Source: Gnetum montanum (Eukaryota; Streptophyta; Gnetopsida; Gnetales; Gnetaceae). Taken from it: 64,000 nucleotides of DNA. Shown in pieces: positions 47,887-60,174 of this stretch (positions are counted from its first letter, which is position 1; each line of letters begins with the position of its first letter). A model generated the notes under the pieces. That model worked only from the letters and a program-made list of their open reading frames with translations, did no database searches and was not told the DNA's origin. The stretch lies in assembly GCA_015680685.1 (NCBI GenBank), contig MNCI01001310.1:27278-91277 (forward strand), read 5' to 3'. Both the position numbers and the translations under genes were made by a program.

Positions 47887-48801
47887 TGATGAGTGGTAGG
47901 ATGTCCCAACACTCCAGCATAAAAGTTACAAGTGCATGCACATGACTAGATTATAATCCATGGATGGACAATGTAAGTATGCTAGGCATTGATAATTAGT
48001 TTGTGATCATTGTATTCCCACTTTGGGTTAGTAAAGTGCAAGTGTATGATTTAACTCTAAGTGAGACATATGATATGTTGATGTTGTGGGCTCATGTTAC
48101 TCCTAATTGCTTCCATAATAAAGGTGATAATAAAATCCAAGTCTAAGTGACCATAGAAATGTAAATCTATTCTAGCCTATGGTAATGAGAAGTCATTCCT
48201 ATCCTTCCATACACATCTTGGGCTCATGTAATCATTATTGAAATTACCAAGTAAGCTCACTACTAAGTGAATAAAGTGAAACCACTACTGGGTTACCAAA
48301 CGATTACACTTTATGCTCAAAACTAGTTGTGCTCATTCTACCTTACTAATAAATGTGGAAAAGAAAAGTACTTAAGAAATGTAAAGGACTATAATAAAGT
48401 AAACATTGAAATTAAAATAAGTAAAGAAATTAGCTAAGTAAACCAAAGAAACTAATTAGGTGTTGCAATGATGATAGGAAATCTTAATCTCTATTACCAT
48501 GCATGAATTGTACCCAAGTACAACCCACTCAAATAAAGATTCCATACAACCGCTCAACACTACATTGCATGCATTTACTCTATTACTAAGTGTAAATTAC
48601 AAAAACAAATTGCAAGAGTTTCCATAAGACTAATGAAAACATGTTCCGTTGATGTGACTAAGTGTTGGTATTTATAGGGCCACATAGCTCCCAATACATG
48701 GTATTAGCTATGACATAGGTAGAGCTACGAAATTGTAGATGTGATATCATAGATATGATATTGTAGTCTATAAAAGTAAGGTTTATCACTTTCTATCCTC
48801 A
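47887..48801 (-). repeat. 5' LTR of Host-2
   Basis: 915 bp from TGATGAGTGG (47887) to TATCCTCA (48801). On the minus strand the TATA box is CCCTATAAATACC near 48690-48678, with GATATC-like words upstream of it. It pairs in type with the Host-3 LTR at 51560-52428, and is more distant from the D/Host-1 LTR type although it shares the ends and the TTACCAAG blocks. Confidence 0.75.
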
Positions 48802-48818
48802 GAAAAAAAGAAAAAAAA

Positions 48819-48844
<26 letters not shown>
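48819..48844. repeat. (AC)n microsatellite
   Basis: About 13 AC dinucleotides preceded by A-rich runs. Confidence 0.95.
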
Positions 48845-48849
<5 letters not shown>

Positions 48850-49616
48850 TTAATTCTAATTTTTAATTGAGAAAAAAGCTATCAAAATATATGATAAAAG
48901 GGTTACAAGCTTATATTAGGTACATTGGACCCAATCCATAAGTCCAAAGTCTTTAGATGAGAAAATTACAAGCTTATATAAAGTACAGTAGATCCAATCC
49001 ACAAGTCTAAAGACCTTTGAAATTCTTTTTCATTAAGCCTAAGCCATTCACCAAGTTTAATCATAATTTTGGCCAAGAGGCCAATTGTTCACTTACTAGA
49101 CTTTGTCACATAATATGATCATAACACATTACTAGTTAGTTGGACTTTGTCATAGAACGTGATGAATTATGATTATAAGGATAAGCCAAGTTATGGAATT
49201 TTTCATAAGAATTATTATGGGGTATCAAACCCTAAAAAAAATTATTAATCAAAATAAAGCATGAAATAAACATGTAGCATCTGACTAACCAGATAAAAAG
49301 GGTAAAAAAATACACAAGTTTTTTCACAAGAATTATTAAAGATACGTAATTGCAATCATATACTAGACTATCTATAAATTTATTACATGTACTAATTACT
49401 ATTTATTATTTGGTTGATAAAATATTTTTCTTTTTTCAATTAATGAAATCCTAAAATTGAAAGAGAATTGATTTTCATGTTGAAAAAAAAAGGCAAAAGA
49501 AGTATTAAACAATTCTTTTAATTGTAATTGTTGAGCTTGAAATTTTGGGTTGGAAACTAGCTGAGCTATTAGACACACATATAATTTCAATGAAAAAGTT
49601 CATCTCTTAGAGTAGC

Positions 49617-49840
49617 AATATGATGATAATGATTTCTTTTTCATGATAAGCCCAAACAACTAGTAAGTGGCCTTTCAACCAAAAACATTACATAGTTTTA
49701 TGATGATAATTATTTATTTTCTATGACAAAGTCTAGATAACTAGTTAGTCCAACATTATAATGACAATTATTTATAATCCATGACAAATTTTGGGTAACC
49801 AATAATTGACCTCTCTAGAAAAACAATAATTTCAATGTGT
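49617..49840. repeat. Imperfect tandem repeat, about 70-75 bp unit
   Basis: About three units containing GATGATAATKATTT, then CATGAYAAR and ACTAGTAAGT or ACTAGTTAGTC. Related words also occur at 49100-49160. Confidence 0.55.
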
Positions 49841-50568
49841 ATTTCAACAAAAACTAACTCAAAATTTTGAGCTAAAAAACTACTATGGAAAGAATTATTT
49901 AACATTGGCTTTAATTTTTATAACATGAAAATATTATCCATAAAAATGATAAGAGTTTAATTCTTAGTGAATCAATTCTATGATTTCACTAATTTGAAAA
50001 AGAAAAAGATTCTCTCTCTCAAATGATAAATATATCTTATAAATATATAGCTAAACTAGTTTAAACTCACATTCACAATTCTCTCTCCCTTCATACCATT
50101 CTATTTAGTTCTATCAAAGTTCTATGTAAGTTCTATGAAAGTTTTATATTGGCTACATGTCCAAAAGGTAAAAATATTCATTTAGTTCCAATTCTAATAC
50201 CTCCTCTTCTTGACAAACAAAAATTTTTCTCCTTCTTTACAAAAGACTCTTACATTATACTTACACAATACCCAATCATTGATGATCTAATTGGAGTATT
50301 TATATGTCTACTAGGTGAATGTGTCAATGACCTTTTTAATTTTCATATTTAGTTAACTATAAGAATTTTTTTTCCTTTTATTGGTTCACAATTTTTCCAC
50401 TACTCATTATCATCATCATACTACCCTTGTTCTAATAAAATGGGCCTGACTACATGAGTTTGTTTTCACCATTCTCCTTTATGATGAGTTACATCCTTGT
50501 TTATCTACAATTTCGTCAAACCATCTTTAATTTTTTTTCTCTATGTTTTTATTTGGTTTTCCTTTTAG

Positions 50569-51559
50569 TGGTGTTGCAATAAGAAGTTTTGTAAATCCAA
50601 GATTCAACACAACCTTATGCAAAAACGAGCTAAGAATCCTGTGGCCACCAAATAGTCTAAAAAAATAAATCTTCAAACTGAAAGGGGACCTATAAATTGT
50701 TAGAAATTCCAAAAATTTGAGATAGTGTTTTTGCCTAACATGAGCGAATAATAAGCAAAAAAGAATGCATGGAATAGTTAGCAAAGAAAAATAGATGTTA
50801 AGAAAGAAAGGAAAAAGAAAAGTATGTACAACATGGTACGAAAGAGAATGTTATGTAGAATATAAAAAAAATAGAGCATACATGGCTAAAAAGAGATAGA
50901 AATATGGAATAAAGTAAAGGAAAATCTATTAAAAATTATGCCCTTAAAAGTAAAAATACAGAAAAGTGAAATATCCAAGAACAGAACCTAGGAGGATGCA
51001 ATAGCGATCTTGCAAGATGAGAATAGGGATTAAGGATGACTAACAAGGATATGTGTTACCTTGTTTTCTCTTTATGATGCATATACCTAATGAAGATCTA
51101 ATAAAACCAATGTATGTTAGAAACTAGCAATATGCAATAATGGGGAATTGAATTAGATATGTGCATTAGTCTAGATCTAGATCTATGTGTTACAAAGACA
51201 ACATAAAGGGGATACACTATATCAAAAAAGAGAGAAGAGAATCATAAAGGAACTCTAAGAAGCTAAAAATTGCATAGATTTTTTGATAATTGGTTGAAAA
51301 GTAACTTTTTTTCATGAAGGTTAAGGTTTTGAAAAGTTTTGTAATTGTCAATGTTTGAACTGCTAATCCCTTTTCGTTTAGGAGTATTCTCCTATTTATA
51401 GATCATAAATGCCTCATAGATTATCGATAGGAGAAATGACATGCATAGATGAAGCAAATGTTAAATATATAGTTGATGTAGGAAATGATGTTAGGTATCA
51501 CAAGCAAGATTAATGCTAGATGTCAAAGACTAAAATGATGTTGTATGTTAAGGATAGAT
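50569..51559 (-). mobile_element. Solo LTR G2
   Basis: About 990 bp similar to G1 (58639-60173): shared CAACACAACC, CCACCAAATAGTC and AAAGGGGAC words, and TATTCTCCTAT with a minus-strand TATA (CTATAAATAGGAGA, near 51400-51387). Its left end is TGGTGTTGC at 50569; its right end abuts the Host-3 LTR at about 51559. Internal sequence and a clear target duplication were not found. Confidence 0.5.
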
Positions 51560-52428
51560 TGTTGGCTAGTTAGATTTCCAACACTTAACCATAATAGTCA
51601 CATGTGTTAATACATGAGCAGATATTAATATGCAGATGGATAATATAAGTATGCTAGTGAGTTGATGTTAAGTTTATGATCATTATCTTCCCACTTAGAG
51701 TTAGCAAGGTGAAAATTCTAGAGTTTAACTCTTAGTGAGATATATGATGAATTGATGTTGACTCACTCTTAATAAGGCTAAGTGTAAATAGGATGGAAAT
51801 GATTATAGATTCTAAGTCTAATTACAATGGAAATGTATATCTATTCTATCCTATGGTGAAAAGCATACATTCCTGGTTTTCCTTACATGTCCTAATCTGA
51901 TGTAACTATTACTAGGATTACCAAGTAACTTTACTACTAAGCAAATCAAGCAAAGTCACTACTAGGTTACCAAAAAAGTACACTTTATGCTTGAAACTAG
52001 TCATACTTATTTTTTCTTACTAATAGACATTAGAATAGTAAATGACTTAAGAAAAGTAAACATTGTAGAAAAGTAAATTTATGGTAAGTGATATGCTGCA
52101 ATGATGAAGAATAATCTTGATCTTTATTTCTGTTCATGAATCTTGTCTAGGAATAATCCACTCGAATAAAGATTCCATACAATTGTAATTCACCATATTA
52201 CAAGCATTCAATCTAACTCTAACTTTGCCAAAAAAAAAAACTAAAATAATTTTGCTAAGTGTTGGGCAAAACTTATCTTTTCAATGTGAAGGTGAGTTAA
52301 TATTTATAGGCATAACCATGACCTGCAACATTGTATCTAAAATAACATATGCAAAGCTATGATATTGTAGATATGATATCATAGACTTCCATCATACGCT
52401 CACAACTAACTAAAAACCTATCCTTGAG
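51560..52428 (-). repeat. 3' LTR of Host-3
   Basis: About 870 bp aligned with the Host-2 LTR (for example GATCATTATCTTCCCACTT for GATCATTGTATTCCCACTT). The lower end TGTTGGCTAGTTAG is a diverged TGATGAGTGGTAG. The ORFX 3' flank begins right above 52428. Confidence 0.7.
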
Positions 52429-52619
52429 TTCAAACAAAAAGAGGATAGAGTTTCTTACAAACTTGTGGGGTTACAAAGAATTTAACATTATACATGACTG
52501 ACTCTAATATGAATGTTGCATTGTGGTTTTAGTGATATTACAAAATTATCATGAAATGCATGATTAACATATATAACAAAAAATAAAACAAGACAAAATT
52601 AAGCTCAATGTAGTCGTCT

Positions 52620-55389
52620 TCATGTTCTAGGTAGTGGTGGCTCCTTCATCGACATATTTTCCATATCATCAGGCTTCTAAAATTGATATATGGTTATTAG
52701 CACTTTGAGTTTCTCTTCCTTTGATAGGGTCATATATTATCCATGCAAATTTAGTGATATTAGCTAGAGTCAGTACTTCTCGATGACATGGAAGTTGTGA
52801 AAACATCTTGTTAGCCTTGACGTATCATCTTACAAACTGCATCCTTTCTTCCTCAAAATCTCTGGCCACTTTCTTTAGCTCTTAATAATCTATCATTCTT
52901 TTGGCTAGGTTTGCTACTACATCTGTTTGATCCTAGAAGTTAGCCTTAACTACTTGTAATTCAGAGTTTACTATGTGAAGCTTCTGTTGGGCATCTTTCC
53001 TATTGGTAAACTCCTTTTTGTACATTGAATACATTGTAGCCACTTACTACTCCAATTTTATTCTTGGCCTTCCTATTGTCAACATGGCCAAGTTAGCATA
53101 TCAAAGATTAGCTAACCCTATGTATTTTGTTAAGTCATCAATCTATATTTCTCTATTCTTTATTTTGGCTTGATAGACATGGGCAAGACTATCCAAGATG
53201 GGTTGCCAATACTAGGTTTTTTCTATAATAGAACTGATTCTAGTTTTGACCATCAAAATTTCTTTTTCATTGATCTACTTATACATGTTCACTTGCTCTC
53301 TAAAGTGCTCTTTCAACCTTTCATGTTTCTTGGCCTTGTTTTTCCACACATCAATTTTAATTATTGATTTTTGTTGTACAATGTGGACTTCTTCCATTGA
53401 TAATATCTTGTTTTCTCGAGCTAATTTCCTTATATCAAGATTGATGCTAGAAAATTACTCTTTCAATTTATGAATGCTTTCTTTTAACACATTCTTTTGT
53501 TTCTTAATATTTGTTAATCTTAAGTTTTTAGCAACAATTTTTTTGTTTTTCTCCTCTAGTGTAGTAATAGCTTTGAGATATGTTAACATCTGAGCATCTA
53601 CTATGGATGCATTCTGCACTAAATTCTCCTTTTCCATATCTATCTATGTGTATTTAGCCATTAATTGGCCAATTTTCTCATTTATGAATTTTTTTAGTAA
53701 GGTGCAATGTTTCATGCAAGGTCTTGTCTTTTAGCTCTTAGCATAACTAGTTCCTCTTGTAACCTTTGCACTTCACTTTCTGCATGTTGCATTCTCGTTT
53801 TTGTAATGACTAGTTTCATTTTGTTGAAATTAATTCAAACTAGACTATAGTGATATCACCAAGGATATAAAAAAGGTTTTGCATGACTTGTGATATCTAT
53901 AGTAGTCTCTCTAATACATCCTCATGCTTTGTAGGAGACACTGAAGTTCCAGCTATGGTTTCCACATCTTTCATTCCAATAATATTAGCTAATGACACAA
54001 TGGGAACATTAAAGGACTCTTTGATGTGATTTGTTATAAAGTCTACTACTTCTACCACATCTTGATGTTACATTATCATAATTGTGGTTCTTTCTCTAGT
54101 CTCTGACATTACTTTGAAAGATATAGTGTTCCTTGAGATCTACTATGCCTAATTGTCATTCTCTCCTACCTGCAAAGAGATTTGATCACTCATGGATTCT
54201 ATTGATATGACAGGTCTTCTAGGATTGTTCCTAACTCTCTACATACTCAAGACCTCCTTGCTACCCCAATTTATTATTTTTTCTATCTATTGTAAATAGC
54301 TCATTAAGGATGTATAGTTTAGTTATGCCAGTGGAGCAATTGTCTTAGTCTTTTTGTAGTGGGAGTTGATCCACTAGATCTTGCTTATTCTATTCTTATG
54401 ACTAAAATTTTTGCCATTGGTATGGATCTTGTTGTTGCCTCAGTGCTTATTGGATTTTCAATGTAATCTTTCTTTGGTGGCACTAGTTTAGAAATTTTAG
54501 CATATAAGGCATTTTGGATCTTGTGAAGGATATCATTAGTGTAGCCCAAAATTCTAGTTTGTTGGCATAATCTCTTGATGAGACAAGGGAATGGTAGAGT
54601 GGGTTTCCATGTCTTCTTCTCCTCGAACCTTTTTTGTATCTCTAAAGATAGTAGATGAGAAATGGTGGCATGGAATTTCATTGTGAAAATAACATTACCT
54701 CTAGTAGCATAGGTAGGAGTTCAATTAATCATTTTTGTTGGAAATATATGATTTGTCTCAATTTTGAAATAAATCTTCTTAGTAGTGGAGAATCCACTAT
54801 ATTTTTTCTCAATAGTTTCATAGGTCCTTTGTATCCATAGATTCCTTGCATTTGTGTTAGACTTTGTAGATATCTAGGCTATGTTGGCTTCAAAGTTTGG
54901 TATGTCTAATGCCTTTGCAATTGCTTCTATAAAGTATGACACTATAACTCCTTCAACTTTCAAAGTGGCATCATCTTGTTTATTCTTCCAAAATTGATAG
55001 ACTTCTTCCAAGTACCATTCAATTTTACTTAAAATTATAGACCATAAGGGAGAGACTTGTAGTTGCTTATGGACCTCCTCAGGTGCAAACTCCATGAAAG
55101 GTGCAAAATTGAGTTTCACTATGATAGTGGACATGATGGACTTCTCCTAAATTACTTGTAGACACTCATTGGAGAGTGTAAGATGTTGTCCTTATTTTGG
55201 AGTAGGTGGTACATTAGCTTTTGCTTGCACAAAATGCCCTATTGTAGGTGTACATTGATGGATGGCAAAGAAATATTTGTCTTGCTCTACAAGAGACGTT
55301 TGTTCTCCACCTCATTCTCTACCTCTTCCTTTATGTCTTTTGTCCCTAAGTTATGATGGTTCTTTAGCTTTGGGTATCTTTTGTGACAT
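52620..55389 (-). pseudogene. ORFX, copy F (Host-3), best preserved
   Basis: Function not recognised. From ATG 55389 the reading gives a basic N-terminus (MSQKIPKAKEPS), then the conserved domain (55136-54874: FMEFAPEEVHKQLQ, SIILSKIEWYLEEVYQFWKN, EAIAKALDIPNFEANIA). Next comes an open stretch of 98 residues (54681-54385: HATISHLLSLEIQKRFEEKK, KLVPPKKDYIENP), and a Lys/Glu/Leu-rich stretch with heptad-like spacing (53637-53455: TYLKAITTLEEKNKKIVAKN) that should form a coiled coil. No catalytic motif, signal peptide or membrane helix is apparent. Stops separate these parts. The position after pol is that of env-like or extra ORFs in Athila elements. Confidence 0.7.
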
Positions 55390-57590
55390 CTACAATCATA
55401 AAAATCATTATTCATTATCACCTTTATTTACGATTTGGGTTGCAGAGTCAAAGAAATTTGTTATTTAGATAAAATCCTTTATAAGAAAAATCCTTAATTG
55501 AATAATTTCTTGCAATTAGAAGAAAATTTATCTTAAATGACCTATTACAATCTTCAATTTATTCTTTAAGACATATTTGACTAGTCATTTATAAGGAAAT
55601 GTTAAGTTTATTTGGTTTATACTTTGTTCTTCTAGGAGTTGTAAAAATTTAGTGTAATTTCTAAAAACTACATTCAATGCTCTTCCCCATGATTAAGTTG
55701 GTCACTCCATGAGTAAAAGGAAATAAGAATGGCTTAAATCGGACTTGCGGTGAGGAAGATATGAAGGTTTAAAATTTTGGAAGTTAGAAAAGTAGCATGA
55801 GCTCCCTAGGCATGAGATATATTATAGATACAACATCATGGATGCAATATCACAAGGGCTAATATATTACATTTACGATATCATCATTAAACTTTTGAAA
55901 ATTTTTGTGATTTTTGATGCAAAAAATGAGAAAAATAGTTAGTCTAGAAGGTTTGAAGATGATCCAAAGGGTTCTTGATCATAGATGATACTTAGAATAT
56001 AAGAATTTTTTGTCAAAAGTAGCAAAAGAAGGAGTTTGGGCAAGGTAAGTCAATTAAGTTTTCAAGAAATGGTTGATCAAAATTATTGAACTCATGAATG
56101 GGTATGACTTTGTAGGGAAATAAGGATGATAGTTTAAGTATTTAGGAGGTCCAAGATGATGTGTAATTGATCATTAGGTATGAATCATAACATTTATATA
56201 AGTGGATCCTTTCGAAAGTAGATTCTTGCTCTTAATGTTGTTGTATCACCACACCTAAAAGTGTCTATAGGCACTCAAGGATTTGAATGCAAATCATACT
56301 TGTCTTCCAAGACATATGTGTTAGTATTAACCTGATAAGAAAATAATACTTTATTATACAAAACCATCAAACTATAATTATATATAAGAGTGAGGTGGAA
56401 CGGTAGTAGCAGGGATTACTAAATATGGGACGTGAGATGTCTTACCATAGACATAATGAATTCTATGAGTAATGCATGGTTAAGATGACCATTAGACTTT
56501 TCATCTAAGATTCAAAACAAGCCCATACCACTTACTAGTGACATCGCATTGTATCATCCCAAAACTAACAATCATAAGACTATCACAACTACAAGAAGAT
56601 ATTATAAATTGGCAATGAAGTACAAGAAGAAATTTATTAACAACACAATTTATTTAAAAGGAGACTTGATCATTTGACAAAGGAGTGCCTTTAAGCATAG
56701 GCAACATGTCTTTCTAGCCCCATAATCAATATGAGTCTAAGAAACCTTGAAATTTCTAAGATGTTATCTATCTTAATGCATGGGTAACATGTCTTTTGAG
56801 TGGAACTTCTAGAAATTTTTATTATTTATATTTATTATGTTATTATTGCATCAACCTCACTAGAAGACTACCTTCAGGAATGAGTAGCATCTCTTTCTAG
56901 TGACATGGTAAGGTAGCACTTATTTTATAGGACACTTCCATTTTCTGTTAGAACTCAAGTAAATAATATAACTTAATAGTAGGATAAGACTCATAGTAGT
57001 AGCTTTAGAGAATCCACAAATTTCCTTTATGTTATACCATTTTCATTTCAACTTAGTTCTTTACTTTTTCGTTTAGGCATAATTATCATTAGTTTATTTT
57101 ATTTTTATTATGAAAGAATGTAATTATGTCCATGGCAAGAACCTCTTAGTATTCAAAATAAGTGGATGGGTGATGTGGTCTCACTGTATATACAATCAAT
57201 CCTTTAATGATTTGATAACATAAGACAAAATTCTCATTGTTTCAACTACATTTGATTTATTCCTTTACACTTTATTAGAAAAATCAACAAAAGTTATGTA
57301 CAAGAAAAATGATAAAATTATAGAAGAATGAAAACTAGGTAAGAATAGAAAAAGATATAAACAATCTGAATGATATTAAAGAATGAAAATTGATCAAAAA
57401 CATGAAAAATATGAAAGAATAGAAAAGATATTAAAGAATGAAGAAAATGATAAGAATTTAGAAAAGTATGAAAAAATTGTAAACCAAAAAATTATAAAAT
57501 AAAAAAGTTAAAATGCACTTATCAATTCCTATTCAAGATAGGGTACCTTCCCCATGACTCAACTTATGGACAAGGATTGGAAAAATGGAC
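55390..57590 (-). other. Spacer between RT stub and ORFX, copy F
   Basis: No gene. It aligns with 35419-37650 over most of its length. Three copies of the GCATRGGYAACATGTCTTT motif lie at 56695-56714, 56778-56796 and 56878-56896. Minus-strand TATA-like sequence (CTATAATATATC) near 55832-55816 is preceded by ATATCAC/ACATCATGG words. Confidence 0.55.
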
Positions 57591-57790
57591 CGTAGATCCC
57601 TAAGATCATACACTCTAGGTTTTTTGTCTATCATCCTTAATGATTTATGTTTTCATTTATTGTCCCATGTGACATTGATGATAATCAAATTTTTATCATT
57701 TGGAGACATATATTCTGTTGGATACAATGGTCTTTCCCTTTTAGAAGGTTCAAATATGTTTTTTTTTCCTATTCTTAATTTCATGTTTTG
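57590..57790 (-). pseudogene. N-terminal stub of RT in Host-3
   Basis: Homologous over its length to 37657-37860 (shared words such as GTGACATTGATGATAATCAA against CATTGATGATAATCAAATTG). The pol reading ends here, as in Host-2. Confidence 0.6.
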
Positions 57791-57799
57791 AGCCTCCAT

Positions 57800-58638
57800 G
57801 TTTACTACTTAGTATATGATCATGGTTTAGGGAATCCTTCTAGAAGTTTTCTATTTGGGTTATTTTCATGCAATAAGAGTTAATAGGTATGTTACATGTT
57901 TCCATTCATGTTTTGGACAATTTTATATTCTCATTTCTTAACTACTAGGTGTCTTTTGATATAGTGGCCATTATTTCTTTTTGCGTACATACTTTCTTTT
58001 CAAATTTATTGTGGGCTAGTGTAAGCATCATGTTGACATTTTGAACTTTTGGTCCACAACTACACCCTTCTTGATTGTAAGTAATGCATGAAATTCTTTG
58101 TGTTTGTATGGCTCCTTGCTCATCTTCCTTGGAAATTTCCAAGGATAAGTTTCCCATTCCTAACTTAGCATCAATTATGCTAAGTCATGCTCTTTCCATA
58201 ATAATTAGAAAGTCCTGATTATCATTCTTTACATCATTTACAAGAAAGTCTATTACATAAGACCACCCATTGATAGTGGTCACTACATTTTCTATCTACC
58301 CCAAAGAAATGATGACTAATTGATGTACAAAATCTAGTCTTATGTTGCACTTCTTTCATGGTAGAAGGTAACATGTTTTGTATGTTTCCTTGAGATATCA
58401 AGTTAACTCTAAAACTTAAGTCTAGTAGAGCTTTGCACATTGAATTTCTAGTAGTTTGTAAATAAATTAGAACTTCCAAGATCTATTCATTTCTGAGGAA
58501 AAGTTTATGCTTTTATCTAAACTAATACTGTAGTAGTTAGCATGACAGTTGTTAGGTTCTTTTTTGTTGATGTTGAAAGCATAGTAGGACTTCATATGGA
58601 ATAAGGGTAGATGAAGTTCTTATTCTTCAAACCTATTG
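57800..58638 (-). pseudogene. Protease of Host-3
   Basis: Minus strand: KALLDLSFRVNLISQGNIQN (58440-58380, the catalytic LLDLGASVNLI strand with Asp kept and Gly changed), DVVTTI-like words near 58270, and MGNLSLEISKEDEQGAIQTQ with GCSCGPKVQNVNMMLTLAHN (58157-58010). It reads through the point where element D sits in Host-2, giving the empty-site control. Confidence 0.75.
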
Positions 58639-60173
58639 TGGTAGAAATCATCATAATAAGCAAAAACCAACACAACCTACACAAAACTAAGCTAGGTAGT
58701 TTACAACCACCAAATAGTCCAAGAACAATCAACCTTTCAGCTAATCTTCCTTAAACCAAAAGGGGACTTAGGGATCGAAGGATAAATCTAGCAATTCAAG
58801 TCATATATTTTACCAATATCAATGGATATCGAGTAGAAAAGCATTACACACACTCAAAATGCCCTGTAGAAAACATTTAAGCTTACAAAAACGTAGTGCA
58901 ATACAAGAGTATGATTGACAATGCAAATGTTCAAAAATAATGCATAAAGCAAGCAAATCTATTCATGAATGCATGTAAACAAAGAAGGAAACCCTAAATA
59001 GAACAAATCTGAAGCAAAATATGGGCAAAACTAGAAACAAAAGATTCCAAAATAGAAAATGTAAATTTATAGGAAAAGATAAAGGAACCTACAAAAGTTT
59101 GTTCCTAGATGTGTACTTGAGATCAAAGGCATCTGATGAGGAGCTATGTACAACATTCTTACTCCAATGATTGCATTGATGAGAATACAATAAGAACAAA
59201 AGTAGATCTAGTAATTGACAATTGCAAAAGGAAGATTAGTTCAATGTGTTGATCTGATTCTCAAGAGATCTTCATGTGTCAGGAGGCCAACATGAAGGGA
59301 ATACAATATATCAATAGAAGATAAAGAGAGAGAAAGAAAAACAAAGTTGAAATGAATAGCAAATCTCTTGAAAGAAAAGTGCTAATAAGCTCTATCTAAA
59401 TAGCTAAACTACTAGCCATATGGTTATAAATGATAACCGCTTATATTTAGGGATATTCTCCTATATATAAACTGAACATGCCTCATAGACCATGTAGGAA
59501 CAGTGTAGTGGAACCTGTAGAATCTTATGAAAGCTTTCGGAAGGTTCTAGATAGAAGAAATGATGAAGAATGCAATGTTTGATGTTAGACATCAAAATTC
59601 TAATGCAAGACATCAAAATTTGGACACGAAGTTTAATGTCATACATGGAAAGCAAGTTTGATGTGAGACATTGAAAAATTTAATGTACTACATTAAAACT
59701 AATTTGATGTAGAATTTCAAAAGCTAGTGATAAAAGCTAACATTGGATGTTAAACTGAAATTTATGCCAAATGTTGAAATTTTGAGATATAATGTTAAAA
59801 GTGAATTTTGATGTCAAATGTCAAAAAGCTATAAATGAAAGTTGAAGTTAGATGTTGAAAGTCTGATGCAAGATGTCGAAACTCCATTTGAAGATCTAAC
59901 ACTAGACATTAAAGATGAGATTAACATGGCATGTCAAAAGATTGACATAGGTTGTCAAAAGTTAATTTTAACACTAAACATCAAAGAACTAAACTAGAGT
60001 CAGGATCGACACTAGAACTAATGTCAAATGTCAAAACTAAGAGTGAATTTGAAACGACATGATCAATAATATAAAATGCCATTTTTGATAAGCTAAAGAT
60101 GAATTCAAGTACTAAAAATACATAGAGTATACCTAAGTCTTCAACTCAAGTTGAAAAAAAGCCAAAGTGGGAA
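58639..60173 (-). mobile_element. Solo LTR G1, inserted between gag and protease of Host-3
   Basis: Host-3 is interrupted between CAAACCTATTG and the resumption at about GGGCTTGCCCTAAAGAAAGG, where Host-2 is continuous (CTTATCCTAAAGAAAGAATG at 45288). The unit is about 1.5 kb, has a minus-strand TATA (TTTATATATAGGAG near 59472-59459), no gag or pol, and resembles G2. Borders are uncertain by about 10 bp. Its U3 is lengthened by a word array. Confidence 0.6.
59570..60060 (-). repeat. Degenerate GATGTNRRACATCAAAA array in the U3 of G1
   Basis: More than ten imperfect copies of GATGTTAGACATCAAAA-like words, most 20-60 bp apart (for example TGATGTTAGACATCAAAATT at 59580 and TTGATGTCAAATGTCAAAAA at 59814). 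It lies upstream of the minus-strand TATA. G2 has only two or three such words at 51470-51550. Confidence 0.7.
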
Positions 60174-60174
60174 T

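Larger units (their letters stand above)
32452..48801 (-). mobile_element. Host-2: pol-deleted Athila-like element, split by element D
   Basis: Minus strand: LTR 48801-47887, decayed primer site, gag (47739 down to about 45200), protease (45130-44913 and 38341-37870 around element D), a stub of RT (37860-37657), spacer (37650-35419) and ORFX (35418 to about 32640). RT core, RNase H and integrase are absent. Host-3 has the same order and the same junction, so the deletion predates both. It could only have moved using RT and integrase supplied by another element. Confidence 0.75.
48802..50568. other. AT-rich DNA between Host-2 and LTR G2; no gene supported
   Basis: Contains an (AC)n microsatellite at 48819-48844, a loose repeat at 49617-49840 and long AT runs. 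A plus-strand open stretch of 67 codons at 50149-50352 (MATCPKGKNIHLVPILIPPL) has no domain I recognise. No LTR terminus or pol motif was seen. Confidence 0.45.

Noticed and set aside
48819-48844. (AC)n run as a structured regulatory site
   Set aside because: Ordinary dinucleotide microsatellite next to A-rich sequence.
50569-60173. G1 and G2 as the two LTRs of one minus-strand element
   Set aside because: The sequence between them is Host-3 (protease, spacer, ORFX and its own LTR) and contains no primer site or gag next to G1, so two separate solo LTRs fit better.
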